Shown piece after piece: positions 53,230 to 64,000 of a stretch of DNA of 64,000 bases (position 1 is its first letter; the number at the start of each line of letters is the position of its first letter). The DNA is from Microglena sp. YARC (taxonomy: Eukaryota > Chlorophyta > Chlorophyceae > Chlamydomonadales > Chlamydomonadaceae). The stretch is from contig CM039462.1 of assembly GCA_022414725.1 (NCBI GenBank), positions 56,917,926 through 56,981,925 on the forward strand. Reading direction: 5' to 3'. Position numbers and translations under genes: made by a program. The notes beneath the pieces were generated by a model that saw nothing but the letters and a program-made list of their open reading frames with translations, did not search any database and had not been told where the DNA came from.

Positions 53230-53652
53230 GACATACAACACATCATCATCACAAAACCCTACTGTATACCCCCTTACTGTATACCCCCATCCTCAAGAAT
53301 CAAAACCATCAGGTTCATCCACCACTGCCGCCGCTGCTACCATATCAGCATTGTACGGGGAGGTCACCTCCTCAGGGAGGTGGGTCCCGACTGTTGTGTT
53401 GGAGACCAAGTGAACTTGAAATTGAACTTGATAACCAAGTGAACTTTAAATTGAACTTGAAGACCAAGTGAACTTGAACTTGAAATTGAAAGTTGGAGAC
53501 CAAGTGAACTTGAAATTGAACTTGAAATTGCTGGCTGAAGCTATGTAACCAGGTTCAGGTTCAAGTTCAAGTGCAAGGAGACCAAGTGATATAAAGAATT
53601 TTTGAAGGCCTTGTCCATCTTGTCTCATACTAGGCTTGGCTGACGTCAATGT
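53230..53652. other. Forerunner of the 49 bp unit and AAGTGAACTTGAAATTG repeats
   Basis: A diverged 49 bp unit (TTGTACGGGGAGGTCACCTC) is at about 53,350. Then GACCAAGTGAACTTGAAATT repeats at 53,403-53,530. F3 copy 4 (reverse, partial) is at 53,525-53,566. Confidence 0.6.
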
Positions 53653-54130
53653 TGTACTGGGAGGTTACCTCCTCAGAGAGGTGGTGCCTGACTGCCAGCG
53701 TTGTACTGGGAGGTTACCTCCTCAGAGAGGTGGTGCCTGACTGCCAGCGTTGTACTGGGAGGTTACCTCCTCAGAGAGGTGGTGCCTGACTGCCAGCGTT
53801 GTACTGGGAGGTTACCTCCTCAGAGAGGTGGTGCCTGACTGCCAGCGTTGTACTGGGAGGTTACCTCCTCAGAGAGGTGGTGCCTGACTGCCAGCGTTGT
53901 ACTGGGAGGTTACCACCTCAGAGAGGTGGTGCCTGACTGCCAGCATTGTACTGGGAGGTTACCTCCTCAGAGAGGTGGTGCCTGACTGCCAGCGTTGTAC
54001 TGGGAGGTTACCTCCTCAGAGAGGTGGTGCCTGACTGCCAGCGTTGTACTTGGAGGTTACCTCCTCAGAGAGGTGGTGCCTGACTGCCAGCGTTGTACTG
54101 GGAGGTTACCTCCTCAGAGAGGTGGTGCCC
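53653..54130. repeat. 49 bp tandem array, about 10 copies
   Basis: Unit GTTGTACTGGGAGGTTACCT, CCTCAGAGAGGTGGTGCCTG, ACTGCCAGC. Copies are almost identical. Each unit contains an internal near-inverse (GGTTACCTCCTC / GAGAGGTGGTGCC) that could fold. Confidence 0.95.
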
Positions 54131-54190
54131 AACAGTCGGGTTGGAGTCCAAGTGATAGAAATAACTTTGCAAGGGCTTGTATGGAAGACA

Positions 54191-54396
54191 GTACTACCCG
54201 ATAGGGCAGTGTCAGGAACTACTAGGCTATGGGAGCTCTGAGGACATCTGATCAGATGTCCTCAGAGCTCCCGTAGCCTCCGGGATATTCATTATTGGTA
54301 GAAACTACTAGGCTTCGGGAGCTCTAAGGACATCTGATCAGATGTCCTCAGAGCTCCCGTAGCCTAGTACTACCTGATAGGGTAGTACTGGCTATA
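54191..54396. repeat. Twin palindromes centred on TGATCA
   Basis: Palindrome 1 (54,224-54,279) and palindrome 2 (about 54,304-54,371) share GGGAGCTCT(G/A)AGGACA and TCTGATCAGATGTCCTCAGA. The arms are nearly perfect (one or two mismatches). The pair is bracketed by GTACTACCCGATAGGGCAGT (54,191) and GTACTACCTGATAGGGTAGT (about 54,368), so the whole block looks like a foldback element or two nested copies. Confidence 0.8.
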
Positions 54397-55212
54397 TTAT
54401 ATATAGTTCATATTCCTCAGGGAGACTGTTGAATTGAAGACCAAGTAATAGAAATAACTTTTCAAGGCCACGTCTATCTCTGGTAATCAAGCTGTATGCT
54501 GTAGGACGTGGCTGGGGGACGGGATTGGGAGGATGTTTGTGTTTGTGTGTGTGTGTCAACCACATTCACAAATGATACCTCACGCTGGCTGTTTACTTCT
54601 GCTACAGCCAGTCAATGTTGACCAGATAATGTGGTTGATCTTGGCAAAGAAATCCACAGTTCTGGAACTCTTAATTCTATCTGCTAGGGCAGTGCTGGCC
54701 TTGCACACAGGGTAGGCACTGTTTCTTTTTTGGGCTACGCAGGGTAGCTTCCTACCAGCTCCATTACCTAGACACTGAGAGAAGCCCAAAGCTGTAAGTT
54801 GCATTATAATGCCCATCATGTCAGCTTTAAGACACACTATCTAGCTTCAGGTTTGCCCCAAGGGTGGGTGAAAGGAGCTGCCGAGAAGCTGCTACGCACA
54901 GCCTCAATAAGAAGCAGTGAGGATAGGGCAGGAAGATGAATGACAAAATGAAAGCAATTCGCGAATTCGTGTTGGTGGAGAGGAGATATTTTGATGACGC
55001 AACCTGGAGCAAGGAATAACTCGATTGGCCCATGAAATATTTTTGCTCATTCGCCATTGACCAGCATGGCACCTAAGATATGTCTACCAGTCTCAATTGC
55101 GTCCGAACTAAACCTGCGCCCAGGCTTTCTTTACGCTGCGTACCAAGGGCATCATGTTGGTGTGTATATTAGGGGTGTTCTGGGGGACTCAAAAATCTGG
55201 ATCATAAACCAA
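54397..55212. other. Unassigned intergenic sequence
   Basis: No gene or clear repeat was supported. Minus-strand frames of 81-85 codons have no motif. Confidence 0.4.
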
Positions 55213-55412
55213 ACCAATTTTGATATCTGCGTCTACGATGCACCCAGGCCAGGCCAAGCCAAGCCAATTTTGATATCTGCGTCTAGGATGCACCCAGGCC
55301 AGGCCAAGCCAATCCAAGCCAAGTTCGATATCTGCATCTACGAAGCACCACAGGCCAGGCCAGGCCAAGCCAATTTTGATATCTGCGTCTAGGATGCACC
55401 CAGGCCATCCAG
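55213..55412. repeat. About 60 bp tandem repeat, four copies
   Basis: AATTTTGATATCTGCGTCTA then GGATGCACCCAGGCCAGGCC and AAGCC recurs four times with indels. Confidence 0.8.
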
Positions 55413-55671
55413 ACGCAGAAAAAACATCATCATATTGAGAACATGATCACAGGGCTCAGTTGAAGAAGGATCGGTGTACGCCAGAATGGAGTAAATGATC
55501 AAATTATACTGGACCACATGTATGTCACAGGATCTAGATCTGTGTATGATAGAATGCGTTGTAAATTATCGAACATTCATAAATCAGATTTCTTAGTAGC
55601 AAGCGCAAGATCTGTGTCTGACAGAAGGCATCATAAATGATCAAAATAGAGCACATCACATCACATGTTTT
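55413..55671. other. Unassigned, with a short imperfect duplication
   Basis: ATCTGTGTATGATAGAATGC (55,539) and ATCTGTGTCTGACAGAAGGC (55,611) are related, as are the following TAAAT(G/T)ATC stretches. Nothing else seen. Confidence 0.4.
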
Positions 55672-55869
55672 GCAGAGCCCCCCTTTCTGGGGGGCGGGAG
55701 CCCCCAGATTCACCCCGTTGTCCGTCTGTCTGTCTGACCGACAACCAAGACGAAGCCTGACACGTCAGACAAAGCATCTCGTAAATAACTGGCTTCAGTC
55801 CACTCCATTTCATTGCCAAAACTCTCCAGCAATTTTCCTCGTAGCCTGCGACACTGCCTAGGACTTGTT
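55672..55869 (+). repeat. Dispersed repeat family F1, copy 6
   Basis: AGAGCCCCCCTTTCTGGGG, GGGAGCCCCCAGATTCACCC, GACGAAGCCTGACACGTCAG, TCTCGTAAATAACTGGCTTC, CAGCAATTTTCC, GCCTGCGACACTGC and the end CTAGGACTTGTT. Confidence 0.7.
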
Positions 55870-55889
55870 CAAATACATTGTCATTTGTA

Positions 55890-58800
55890 TAGCATAACGC
55901 AGAAGCCAGCTAGCATAATGCATAAGCCTACACGAGCCAGGTAGTGTAATACATAAGCCAGCTAGCATAATACATAAGCCAGCTAATGTTATGCATCAGC
56001 CAGCTAGTGTAATACATAAGCCAGCTAGCGTAATGCATAAGCCAGCTAATGTTATGCATAAGCCAGCTAGCGTAATGCATAAGCCAGCTAGCATAATACA
56101 TAAGCCAGCTAGCGTAATACATAAGCCAGCTAGCATAATGCATAAGCCAGCTAGCGTAATGCATAAGCCAGCTAGCGTAATGCATAAGCCAGCTAGCGTA
56201 ATACATAAGCCAGCTAGCGTAATACACAAGCCAGCTAGCGTAATGCATATAAGCCAGCTAGCATAATGCACAAGCCAGCTAGCGTAATACATAAGCCAGC
56301 TAGCGTAATACATCAGCCAGCTAGCGTAATACATAAGCCAGCTAATTTAATGCATACGCCAGCTAGTGTAATACATAAGCCAGCTAGCGTAATGCATAAG
56401 CCAGCTAGTGTAATACATAAGCCATCTAGCGTAATGCATATAAGCCAGCTAGCATAATGGATAAGCCAGCTAGCGTAATACATAAGCCAGCTAGCGTAAT
56501 GCATAAGCCAGCTAGCGTAATACATAAGCCAGCTAGCATAATACATAAGCCAGCTAGCGTAATACATAAGCCAGCTAGCGTAATGCATAAGCCAGCTAGC
56601 GTAATGCATAAGCCAGCTAGTGTAATGCATAAGCCAGCTAGCGTAATGCATATAAGCCAGCTAGCGTAATGCATAAGCCAGCTAATGTTATGCAAAAGCC
56701 AGCTAGCGTAATACATAAGCCAGCTAGCGTAATACATAAGCCAGCTAATTTAATGCATACGCCAGCTAGTGTAATACATAAGCCAGATAGCGTAATGCAT
56801 ATAAGCCAGCTAGCATAATGCATAAGCCAGCTAGCGTAATACATAAGCCAGCTAGCGTAATACATAAGCCAGCTAGCGTAATACATAAGCCAGCTAGCGT
56901 AATACATAAGCCAGCTAGCGTAATACATAAGCCAGCTAATTTAATGCATACGCCAGCTAGCGTAATACATAAGCCAGCTAGCGTAATACATAAGCCAGCT
57001 AGCATAATGCATACGCCAGCTAGTGTAATACATAAGCCAGCTAGCATAATGCCTATAAGCCAGCTAGCATAATGCATAAGCCAGCTAGCGTAATGCACAA
57101 GCCAGCTAGCGTAATGCATAAGCCAGCTAGCGTAATACATAAGCCAGCTAGTGTAATACATAAGCCAGCTAGCGTAATACATAAGCCATCTAGCGTAATG
57201 CATAAGCCAGCTAGCGTAATGCATAAGCCCGCTAGTGTAATACATAAGCCAGCTAGCGTAATGCATAAGCCAGCTAGCGTAATGCATAAGCCAGCTAGCG
57301 TAATACATAAGCCAGCTAGCATAATACATAAGCCAGCTAATGTTATGCATCAGCCAGCTAGTGTAATACATAAGCCAGCTAGCGTAATGCATAAGCCAGC
57401 TAGCGTAATACATAAGCCAGCTAATTTAATGCATATGCCAGCTAGTGTAATACATAAGCCAGCTAGCATAATGCATATAAGCCAGCTAGCGTAATACATA
57501 AGCCAGCTAGCGTAATGCATAAGCCAGATAGCATAATACATAAGCCAGCTAATGTAATGCATAAGCCAGCTAGTGTAATACATAAGCCAGCTAGCGTAAT
57601 GCATATAAGCCAGCTAGTATAATGCATAAGCCAGCTAGCGTAATACATAAGCCAGCTAGCGTAATACATAAGCCAGCTAGCGTAACACATAAGCCAGCTA
57701 GCGTAATGCATATAAGCCAGCTAGCATAATGCACAAGCCAGCTAGCGTAATACATAAGCCAGCTAGCGTAATACATCAGCCAGCTAGCGTAATACATAAG
57801 CCAGCTAATTTAATGCATACGCCAGCTAGTGTAATACATAAGCCAGCTAGCGTAATGCATACGCCAGCAGGGTAATACATAAGCCATCTAGCGTAATGCA
57901 TATAAGCCAGCTAGCATAATGGATAAGCCAGCTAGCGTAATACATAAGCCAGCTAGCGTAATGCATAAGCCAGCTAGCGTAATACATAAGCCAGCTAGCG
58001 TAATACATAAGCCAGCTAGCGTAATACATAAGCCAGCTAGCGTAATGCATAAGCCAGCTAGCGTAATGCATAAGCCAGCTAGCGTAATGCATAAGCCAGC
58101 TAGCGTAATGCATACAAGCCAGCTAGCGTAATGCATAAGCCAGCTAATGTTATGCATAAGCCAGCTAGCGTAATACATAAGCCAGTTAGCGTAATACATA
58201 AGCCAGCTAATTTAATGCATACGCCAGCTAGTGTAATACATAAGCCAGATAGCGTAATGCATATAAGCCAGCTAGCATAATGCATAAGCCAGCTAGCGTA
58301 ATGCATAAGCCAGCTAGCGTAATACATAAGCCAGCTAGCGTAATACATAAGCCAGCTAGCGTAATACATAAGCCAGCTAGCGTAATACATAAGCCAGCTA
58401 GCGTAATACATAAGCCAGCTAATTTAATGCATACGCCAGCTAGCGTAATACATAAGCCAGCTAGCGTAATACATAAGCCAGCTAATTTAATGCATACGCC
58501 AGCTAGTGTAATACATAAGCCAGCTAGCGTAATGCATATAAGCCAGCTAGCATAATGCATTAGCCAGCTAGCGTAATGCACAAGCCAGCTAGCGTAATGC
58601 ATAAGCCAGCTAGCGTAATACATAATCCAGCTAGCGTAATACATAAGCCAGCTAGCGTAATACATAAGCCATCTAGCGTAATGCATAAGCCAGCTAGCAT
58701 AATGCATAAGCCAGCTAGCGTAATGCATAAGCCAGCTAGCGTAATGCATAAGCCAGCTAGCGTAATGCATAAGCCAGCTAGCGTAATACATAAGCCAGCT

Positions 58801-59310
58801 AGCGTAATGCATAAGCCAGCTAGCGTAATGCATAAGCCAGCTAATGTTATGCATAAGCCAGCTAGCGTAATACATAAGCCAGCTAGCGTAATACATAAGC
58901 CAGCTAATTTAATGCATACGCCAGCTAGTGTAATACATAAGCCAGCTAGCATAATGCATATAAGCCAGCTAGCGTAATACATAAGCCAGCTAGCGTAATG
59001 CATAAGCCAGATAGCATAATACATAGGCCAGCTAATGTAATGCATAAGCCAGCTAGTGTAATACATAAGCCAGCTAGCGTAATGCATATAAGCCAGCTAG
59101 TATAATGCATAAGCCAGCTAGCGTAATACATAAGCCAGCTAGCGTAATACATAAGCCAGCTAGCGTAATACATAAGCCAGCTAGCGTAACACATAAGCCA
59201 GCTAGCGTAACACATAAGCCAGCTAGCGTAATACATAAGCCAGCTAGCGTAATACATAAGCCAGCTAGCATAATGCATAAGCCAGCTAGTGTAATGCATA
59301 AGCCTGATGT
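55890..59310. repeat. 21 bp satellite array, about 160 units, higher-order period about 1.46 kb
   Basis: Unit AAGCCAGCTAGCGTAATACA plus T, with TGCAT/TACAT and GCG/GTG/GCA variants. Two-base insertions (GCATATAAGCC) and ATTTAATGCATACGCC variants mark a longer order. A rare AATGGATAAGCC unit at 56,459 recurs at 57,921, 1,462 bp later, with the surrounding unit order preserved. Frames on both strands (HKPASVI, YYASWLM) are open because 21 is a multiple of three; they are not genes. Confidence 0.96.
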
Positions 59311-60213
59311 ATCGCTGAAACCTGATTTCAAACATCCCATTTGTTGCACCTAGGTATATGTTACACCTAGGCATATGTTACACTTGGGCATGGTGCAGCC
59401 CGATTCTAAAAGTACTTCCCCGAATCTTTATGCATTACACTGGTCCCCACTATTGTAAATGGGTCCCCACCGATTACAGTCTCTTGTAAATGGTTCCCCA
59501 CAAATTATCAGTTGTTAAGTGGTCTCCATTCTTGTAAATGGTTGCCCACACTTGTAAATGGGTTCTCACCCAGTATCAATTGTAAATGGGTTCCTGCCGA
59601 TTATCACTTTTAATTGGGGCTTTGGCCCATTTGCCGACTTTTGTTAAATCTTCAAGTAAGTGTGCAAGTGCCCCTTATTAAAATTTAAAGGGGTTGCTTG
59701 CATTTGCACACTTTTAAGTGCAAGGGGATGCTTGCATGTGTACGCTGTTAAGTGCAAAGGGATGCTTGTATTTGCACACTTTTTGGTGCACCATGCTTCA
59801 TCATCAGTCAACTGCTTACTCAGCAAAGCTTAGTGGTCAGTAGCTTCCTTGTATACATTTCTGTGCTTGCTTTTGTACACTTTTAAGTGCACCAAGCTGC
59901 ACAATCAATCAACCGCTTACTCAGCAAATCTTAGTGGGCAGTACCTTAGTGGGCAGTACAAAGCTTAGTGGGAAGTAGCATTAGTGGTCAGTGACAAAAG
60001 CTTAGTGGTCAGGACAACGCTTAGTGGGGCAGTACAAAAGCTTAGTGGGAAGTGCTTCCTTTATACCTTTCTGCGCTTAACTTGCCCTCATGCCCCCCCC
60101 CCCCCCCCCCCCCCCTCCCTATCTTGCATACTAGCATTATATGGTAAGTGCCAGCTTATGCACTTGGGGGGTGGCTTTAGCATGACAATACCTGGTGGGG
60201 CAAAAAAAAAGGC
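59311..60213. repeat. Degenerate minisatellites and a C23 run
   Basis: CTTGTAAATGGGTCCCCAC-type units (59,440-59,610), then AAGTGCAAGGGGATGCTTGC-type units (59,690-59,790), then CAAAGCTTAGTGGGCAGTA-type units (59,820-60,050). C23 at 60,093-60,115. No gene supported. Confidence 0.6.
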
Positions 60214-60356
60214 AATGATAACGCCTGGTGGGGTGTTGTGTTAAGGGAGCCCGTCGTACGCGGGTGGGGAGCGGTCTCCTACCTCAACTGGACAAGCTAC
60301 CATCGCGGTTGACGACGACCTGCAACGCCAAGAGCGACCAAAGGGGGAGTCGAACC
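60214..60356 (-). mobile_element. SINE-like element copy 1, truncated at the B box
   Basis: Shares about 140 bp with 60,984-61,125: ACTGGACAAGCTACCATCGC, GGTTGACGACGACCTGCAAC, CCTGGTGGGG and TTAAGGGAGCCCG. Read on the minus strand it begins with a perfect RNA polymerase III B box (GGTTCGACTCC, 60,346-60,356). The tRNA part upstream of the B box is missing. Confidence 0.65.
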
Positions 60357-60361
60357 AAAAA

Positions 60362-60662
60362 AGTGCCAGCTAATCAGTGCCAGCTAATTAGCATTAGTGC
60401 CAGCTAATCAGTGCCAGCTAATTATCATAAGTGCCAGCTAATCAGTGCCAGCTAATCAGTGCCAGCTAATTAGCATTAGTGCCAGCTAATCAGTGCCAGC
60501 TAATTATCATAAGTGCCAGCTAATCAGTGCCAGCTAATTGCATAGTGCCAGCTAATCAGTGCCAGCTAATTGGCATAGTGCCAAGCTAATTACCATTAGT
60601 GCCAGCTAATCAGTGCAGCTAAATTAGCATTAGTGCCAGCTAATCAGTGCCAGCTAATCAGC
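60362..60662. repeat. GTGCCAGCTAATCA minisatellite
   Basis: Units GTGCCAGCTAATCA and GTGCCAGCTAATTAGCATTA alternate about 18 times. Confidence 0.92.
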
Positions 60663-60983
60663 ATGCGGTTTGGGTGTGGTTCACGATATGGGAGCACAGT
60701 CAAACTGCAGTGTAATGTGTGTGTTTGTGTGTGTGTGGGTGGTGGTAGTGGTGTGGTAGTAGTGGCTAAGCCCTCCCCTTAATTATCTGGAAGAAAATGT
60801 AAGTATGCAAGATATGGAAATTTGCTTCAGCCAAATGCGTGGGTCTTGTGCAGCTACAATATCATAGTGTCCGATGTCTGCTTGCACTGGGGAAGGTAAC
60901 TGCGATTTTTGCTTGCGCAGACCACTACTGCGCCAGGGCTCTGACTACCTTGCGGGAGCAAGGAGGAAAGGTAATGAATGAGG
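60663..60983. other. Unassigned sequence between the SINE-like copies
   Basis: A short (GT)n at 60,715-60,740. No gene supported. Confidence 0.4.
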
Positions 60984-61215
60984 AATGATAATGCCTGGTA
61001 GGGCATGGTATTAAGGGAATCCGACGTACGTGGGCAGAGAACGGTCTACCACCTCGACTGGACAAGCTACCATCGCGGTTGACAACGACCTGCAACGATA
61101 AGGGTGACTGTAGGGGAAATCGAACCCCCGACCCTTCTTCGTTTAAGCGATTTGGTGTACCACTAGACCAATCATATCACAGAAACGGGTTTGAACCCCC
61201 GCCTTGTCAGCCAAA
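60984..61215 (-). mobile_element. SINE-like element copy 2 with tRNA-derived head
   Basis: On the minus strand the head 61,180-61,104 looks like a tRNA: D arm TTGG...CCAA with A box TGGTCTAGTGG (61,170-61,160), and T arm GGGGGTTCGATTTCCCC with the B box. The acceptor stem pairs only partly and the anticodon stem is poor, so it is a tRNA-like head, not a working tRNA gene. Just upstream (61,210-61,190) another T-arm-like GGGGGTTCAAACCC suggests a dimeric head. The body matches copy 1. Confidence 0.65.
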
Positions 61216-61466
61216 GCTGGTACTACAGTACCAACCAAGCCTAAGCTCGTTTGTTTTGGAGGCGCTCATTCACAGTGGGTGCAGAAGCCCAAGATTGTGT
61301 GTTTTCCACAAGAAGAACATTGGTCCCTTGTCTTCGGGCACATGCGCATCTCACAGACCACGCCCTTGCCAGCCTTCAGCAGAGTACTCTTTGCTGATTT
61401 TGACTGCGGTGAAACAAGATGTTGGTCAGGGAAGGGGTACGGGATAGTGATGATGATGATGATGAC

Positions 61467-61498
<32 letters not shown>

Positions 61499-61697
61499 CA
61501 TTTTTCCTGGTGCCCTACTGGACTCCAAATGTGCCTGTGGCTTGACAGAGTCAACGGGGACTTCTAGTAAGTATGCGGAAGGCAAATGATCATTTGGTGT
61601 CCAGTTCATCAGTACATTTTGTTATAGCCCCTCCTGCCAAGGTTGAGCAAGTTCCTTTAGCCTATTTAGCGTACCCCTGGACTACAACAACATACAT
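61216..61697. other. Unassigned, with a (GAT)n tract
   Basis: (GAT)n microsatellite at about 61,447-61,498. No gene supported. Confidence 0.5.
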
Positions 61698-61882
61698 ACA
61701 AGGCCTATGCAGCATCGCAAGCGACGCGGAAAAATTGCGGAAAGTGTCGGCAACGGAACGACAGGTGGAAACGATGGATCTGGCCAAAGCCAGTTAGTTA
61801 TGAGACAGTTGGCTGACGTGTCAGCCTTCGTCTTGGTCGTCGGTCGGACGGACAATGGGGTGAATATGGGAGCTCCTGCTGG
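61698..61882 (-). repeat. Dispersed repeat family F1, copy 7
   Basis: ACAAGGCCTATGCAGCATCG, CAAGCGACGCGGAAAAATTG, GGCAACGGAACGACAGGTGG, AAAGCCAGTTAGTTATGAGA, CAGTTGGCTGACGTGTCAG, GGGAGCTCCTGCTGGGG. About 185 bp. Confidence 0.7.
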
Positions 61883-62482
61883 GGACTGTAACACCAGACA
61901 TACAAGGCAGGCTCAGATTGCTATTGATACTATTGATATAGTATGGACATGACTGTGAAAGTTGCTCATACAGTTCTTATACTCCCATTTGCGTGTGTGT
62001 CTTTTTGTGTGTTTGTCTGCGTGGTGTTTGTGGTGGTCTTGTGGTGGTGGTGAGTAGTGGTGGGTGGCAAGAGAGGAGGGAGGCAGTTGAGATGGGGGGG
62101 GGGGGATTATATTCAAGAGTGGAATGTTTGGGTGGGAGGGTGGGGGTGGGGTGGGTGGGGTCAAGGAAAACCTGTGGAAGGGCGCAAGCTTACATGTAAC
62201 ATCAAGGGTGTAAAACAGAAATAACAGTACAAGTATAAAAGAGCAAGGAAGTACACTGGGCCTGCAGTTGTTATGCCATCTGTGTCGGTGTCTTTCAGAA
62301 AACAAGTGCAGGCCCAGTGTCTTTCAGAAAGACTTCACTCTAGGGGAAGACACTGACAAAAAGGAAATACACTGGGCCTGCAGTTTTTTCTTTTGTCCGG
62401 AAAAGTAGGTATGGCAGTCTGATATTGGAAGGAGTATATGTTCTATGAATAAAGATTGTGAGAGGAAGCAGCCCAGTACAAA
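61883..62482. other. Unassigned, with TACACTGGGCCTGCAGTT repeats
   Basis: TACACTGGGCCTGCAGTT occurs at about 62,252 and 62,369. An inverse, TGCAGGCCCAGTGT, lies at about 62,307 between them. A G12 run is at about 62,094. No gene supported. Confidence 0.4.
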
Positions 62483-62534
62483 AGTATGTAAGTAAGTAAG
62501 TGAGTGAGTGAGTGAGTGAGTGAGTGAGTGAGTG

Positions 62535-62569
<35 letters not shown>

Positions 62570-62580
62570 GAGTAAGTACA
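62483..62580. repeat. (GTAA)n / (GTGA)n microsatellite
   Basis: AAGTAAGTAAGTGAGTGAGT-type tetranucleotide tract switching between GTAA and GTGA blocks. Confidence 0.95.
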
Positions 62581-63085
62581 GCCCAGCCCGGTAAACACAG
62601 TACAAAAAAATATCAAAAACAATATAGAGAAGAACAAGGCAATACCTGGGAATGCAGGGTTTTATCTCTTGTGCTTGCTCGTCATGATGCTGAAGATCTG
62701 TTGCTCCAGATAAACCTGTAAACCTGCAAATGTAGGTAGGTTTTAAAGTTTGAGGGTTTTAGGCTATGCGCATATGTGCTGGTGTCTTTTTTAAACATAA
62801 ACATTCTGCGGGCAAAAAAAAAAAAAAAAACTGGAGACGTCAGTGCTCCAGACTCATGTGGGCCTCGCGCAGAAGAATCATCAAAAGGCAAAAGAGATGT
62901 CATCCATGGCGTAGCATACATTCATGTGTCAGGTTTGCAAGGCAAGATTAGGGGTAGTGCAACCAGGGTGCTACATTTTGTCGAATTTGGTCAGCGCCTT
63001 TCAAGTGCAAAAAGCGCAAAAACTGCGCTGCGCCCACAGGGGTTGAAAAACTACGCTAAACGCGCAGTGGGGAAAAAAAGGGTCA
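62581..63085. other. Unassigned sequence
   Basis: An A18 run near 62,813. No gene or element supported. Confidence 0.4.
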
Positions 63086-63814
63086 TTACATACATACATT
63101 ACATATGTATGTATGTATGTATGTATGTACATACATACATACATACATATGTATGTATGTATGTATGTATATAAATAACATACATATGTAAACTATATAA
63201 AGTACATTATATAACATACATACATATGATAATTATATATATATATACATATCGCTTATGTATGGTTATTTATATCTATACATACAATATTATATATATG
63301 TATGTTGTAACTATATAATATTATAATATAATACCCATATAAATATAGTATACTATATATATTATATATTATAATATATATATATACTTATATAATATAT
63401 TATATATATATATTAAAAACATATATATATGTATATATGTACGATATTATGTAATATATATATATATATATATACACCCTATATTATAATATATAATATA
63501 TATGTTATGTATGTATATATATATACATATATATATTATATATATATAATATATATGATGTACATATATATATACATATATGTGTATGTATGTATCATAT
63601 CATATAAAATAAATATATATACTATAATATATATATATATATGAAATATATACTAACTATATATATATACTTAATATATATATATACATACTATATATAT
63701 ATAATATCTCACTCTATGTATTTATATATATATAATATATATACGCCCAGTAATATACATATATATACATATATATATACATATATATATATATATGTAT
63801 GCATGTATGACATG

Positions 63815-63870
<56 letters not shown>
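63086..63870. repeat. AT-rich microsatellites: (TATG/CATA)n and (TA)n
   Basis: Alternating CATA and TATG blocks form short perfect palindromes at 63,090-63,170. They are followed by (TA)n-rich sequence ending in a pure (TA)n tract of about 50 bp at 63,818-63,869. Unique sequence resumes to the window end with no feature seen. Confidence 0.93.
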
Positions 63871-63871
<1 letters not shown>

Positions 63872-64000
63872 AACATAACATGGATAGCACTGGCTTGGCT
63901 TTGGTTCGCGTGCTGGCGCTTACTGGCTTTCGGATTTTTGTTCGCGGCCGAATTCCCACCACCTTTCCGCCCCACCTCCCACCATTAAAATTTGAAAACT

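Noticed and set aside
55928..59374. Frames of up to 222 codons in the 21 bp array
   Set aside because: 21 bp is a multiple of three and lacks stops; open frames appear on both strands without meaning.

Overview
The window looks like nuclear DNA of a eukaryotic green alga. The main gene is spread over at least five exons with GT...AG introns, and it encodes a GARP (Myb-SHAQKYF) transcription factor of the plant and algal LUX/PCL1 type. The mobile DNA is eukaryotic: a Ty1/copia LTR retrotransposon, a hAT-type MITE and tRNA-derived SINE-like repeats. I see no operons, bacterial promoters or bacterial gene spacing. The green-algal assignment is an inference from the transcription factor family and genome style. 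I cannot name a species.

Layout. 1-9.6 kb is almost all tandem repeats: an A-rich 160-165 bp satellite, a 41 bp array, a 128 bp array and a 15 bp array derived from it. 9.7-15.2 kb is mostly non-coding with microsatellites, very long G and C runs, and three weak candidate coding pieces on the minus strand. 15.2-18.1 kb is a GT-rich array. 18.1-19.1 kb holds a 118 bp hairpin and a 363 bp hAT MITE. 19.7-21.5 kb is a 90-100 bp CA-rich array. 21.6-22.8 kb (minus) carries two exons of glutamine:fructose-6-phosphate amidotransferase. 24.8-25.3 kb is a large foldback. 25.6-30.9 kb (plus) is the LUX-like gene, whose last exon contains a 30 bp coding minisatellite that runs past a TAG stop. 32.5-35.9 kb is a 27/31 bp array. 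39.2-52.5 kb is a compound structure: a 6.99 kb Ty1/copia element (42,342-49,329) flanked directly at both LTR edges by two almost identical 3.19 kb direct repeats. 53.6-54.4 kb has a 49 bp array and twin palindromes. 55.9-59.3 kb is a 21 bp array with a higher-order period of about 1.46 kb. 60.2-61.2 kb has two SINE-like copies. The window ends in AT-rich microsatellites.

Function. The only host genes I can name are the LUX-like regulator and the amidotransferase fragment. They lie head to head (divergent) about 2.8 kb apart. Roughly a third or more of the window is tandem repeat. At least four short dispersed families also recur (called F1-F4 below). One F1 copy and the foldback lie in the upstream region of the LUX-like gene. 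The copia polyprotein is nearly intact but interrupted by a C10 frame change, two TAG codons and two +1 shifts. Its LTRs differ at about one position in 340, so the insertion is recent.
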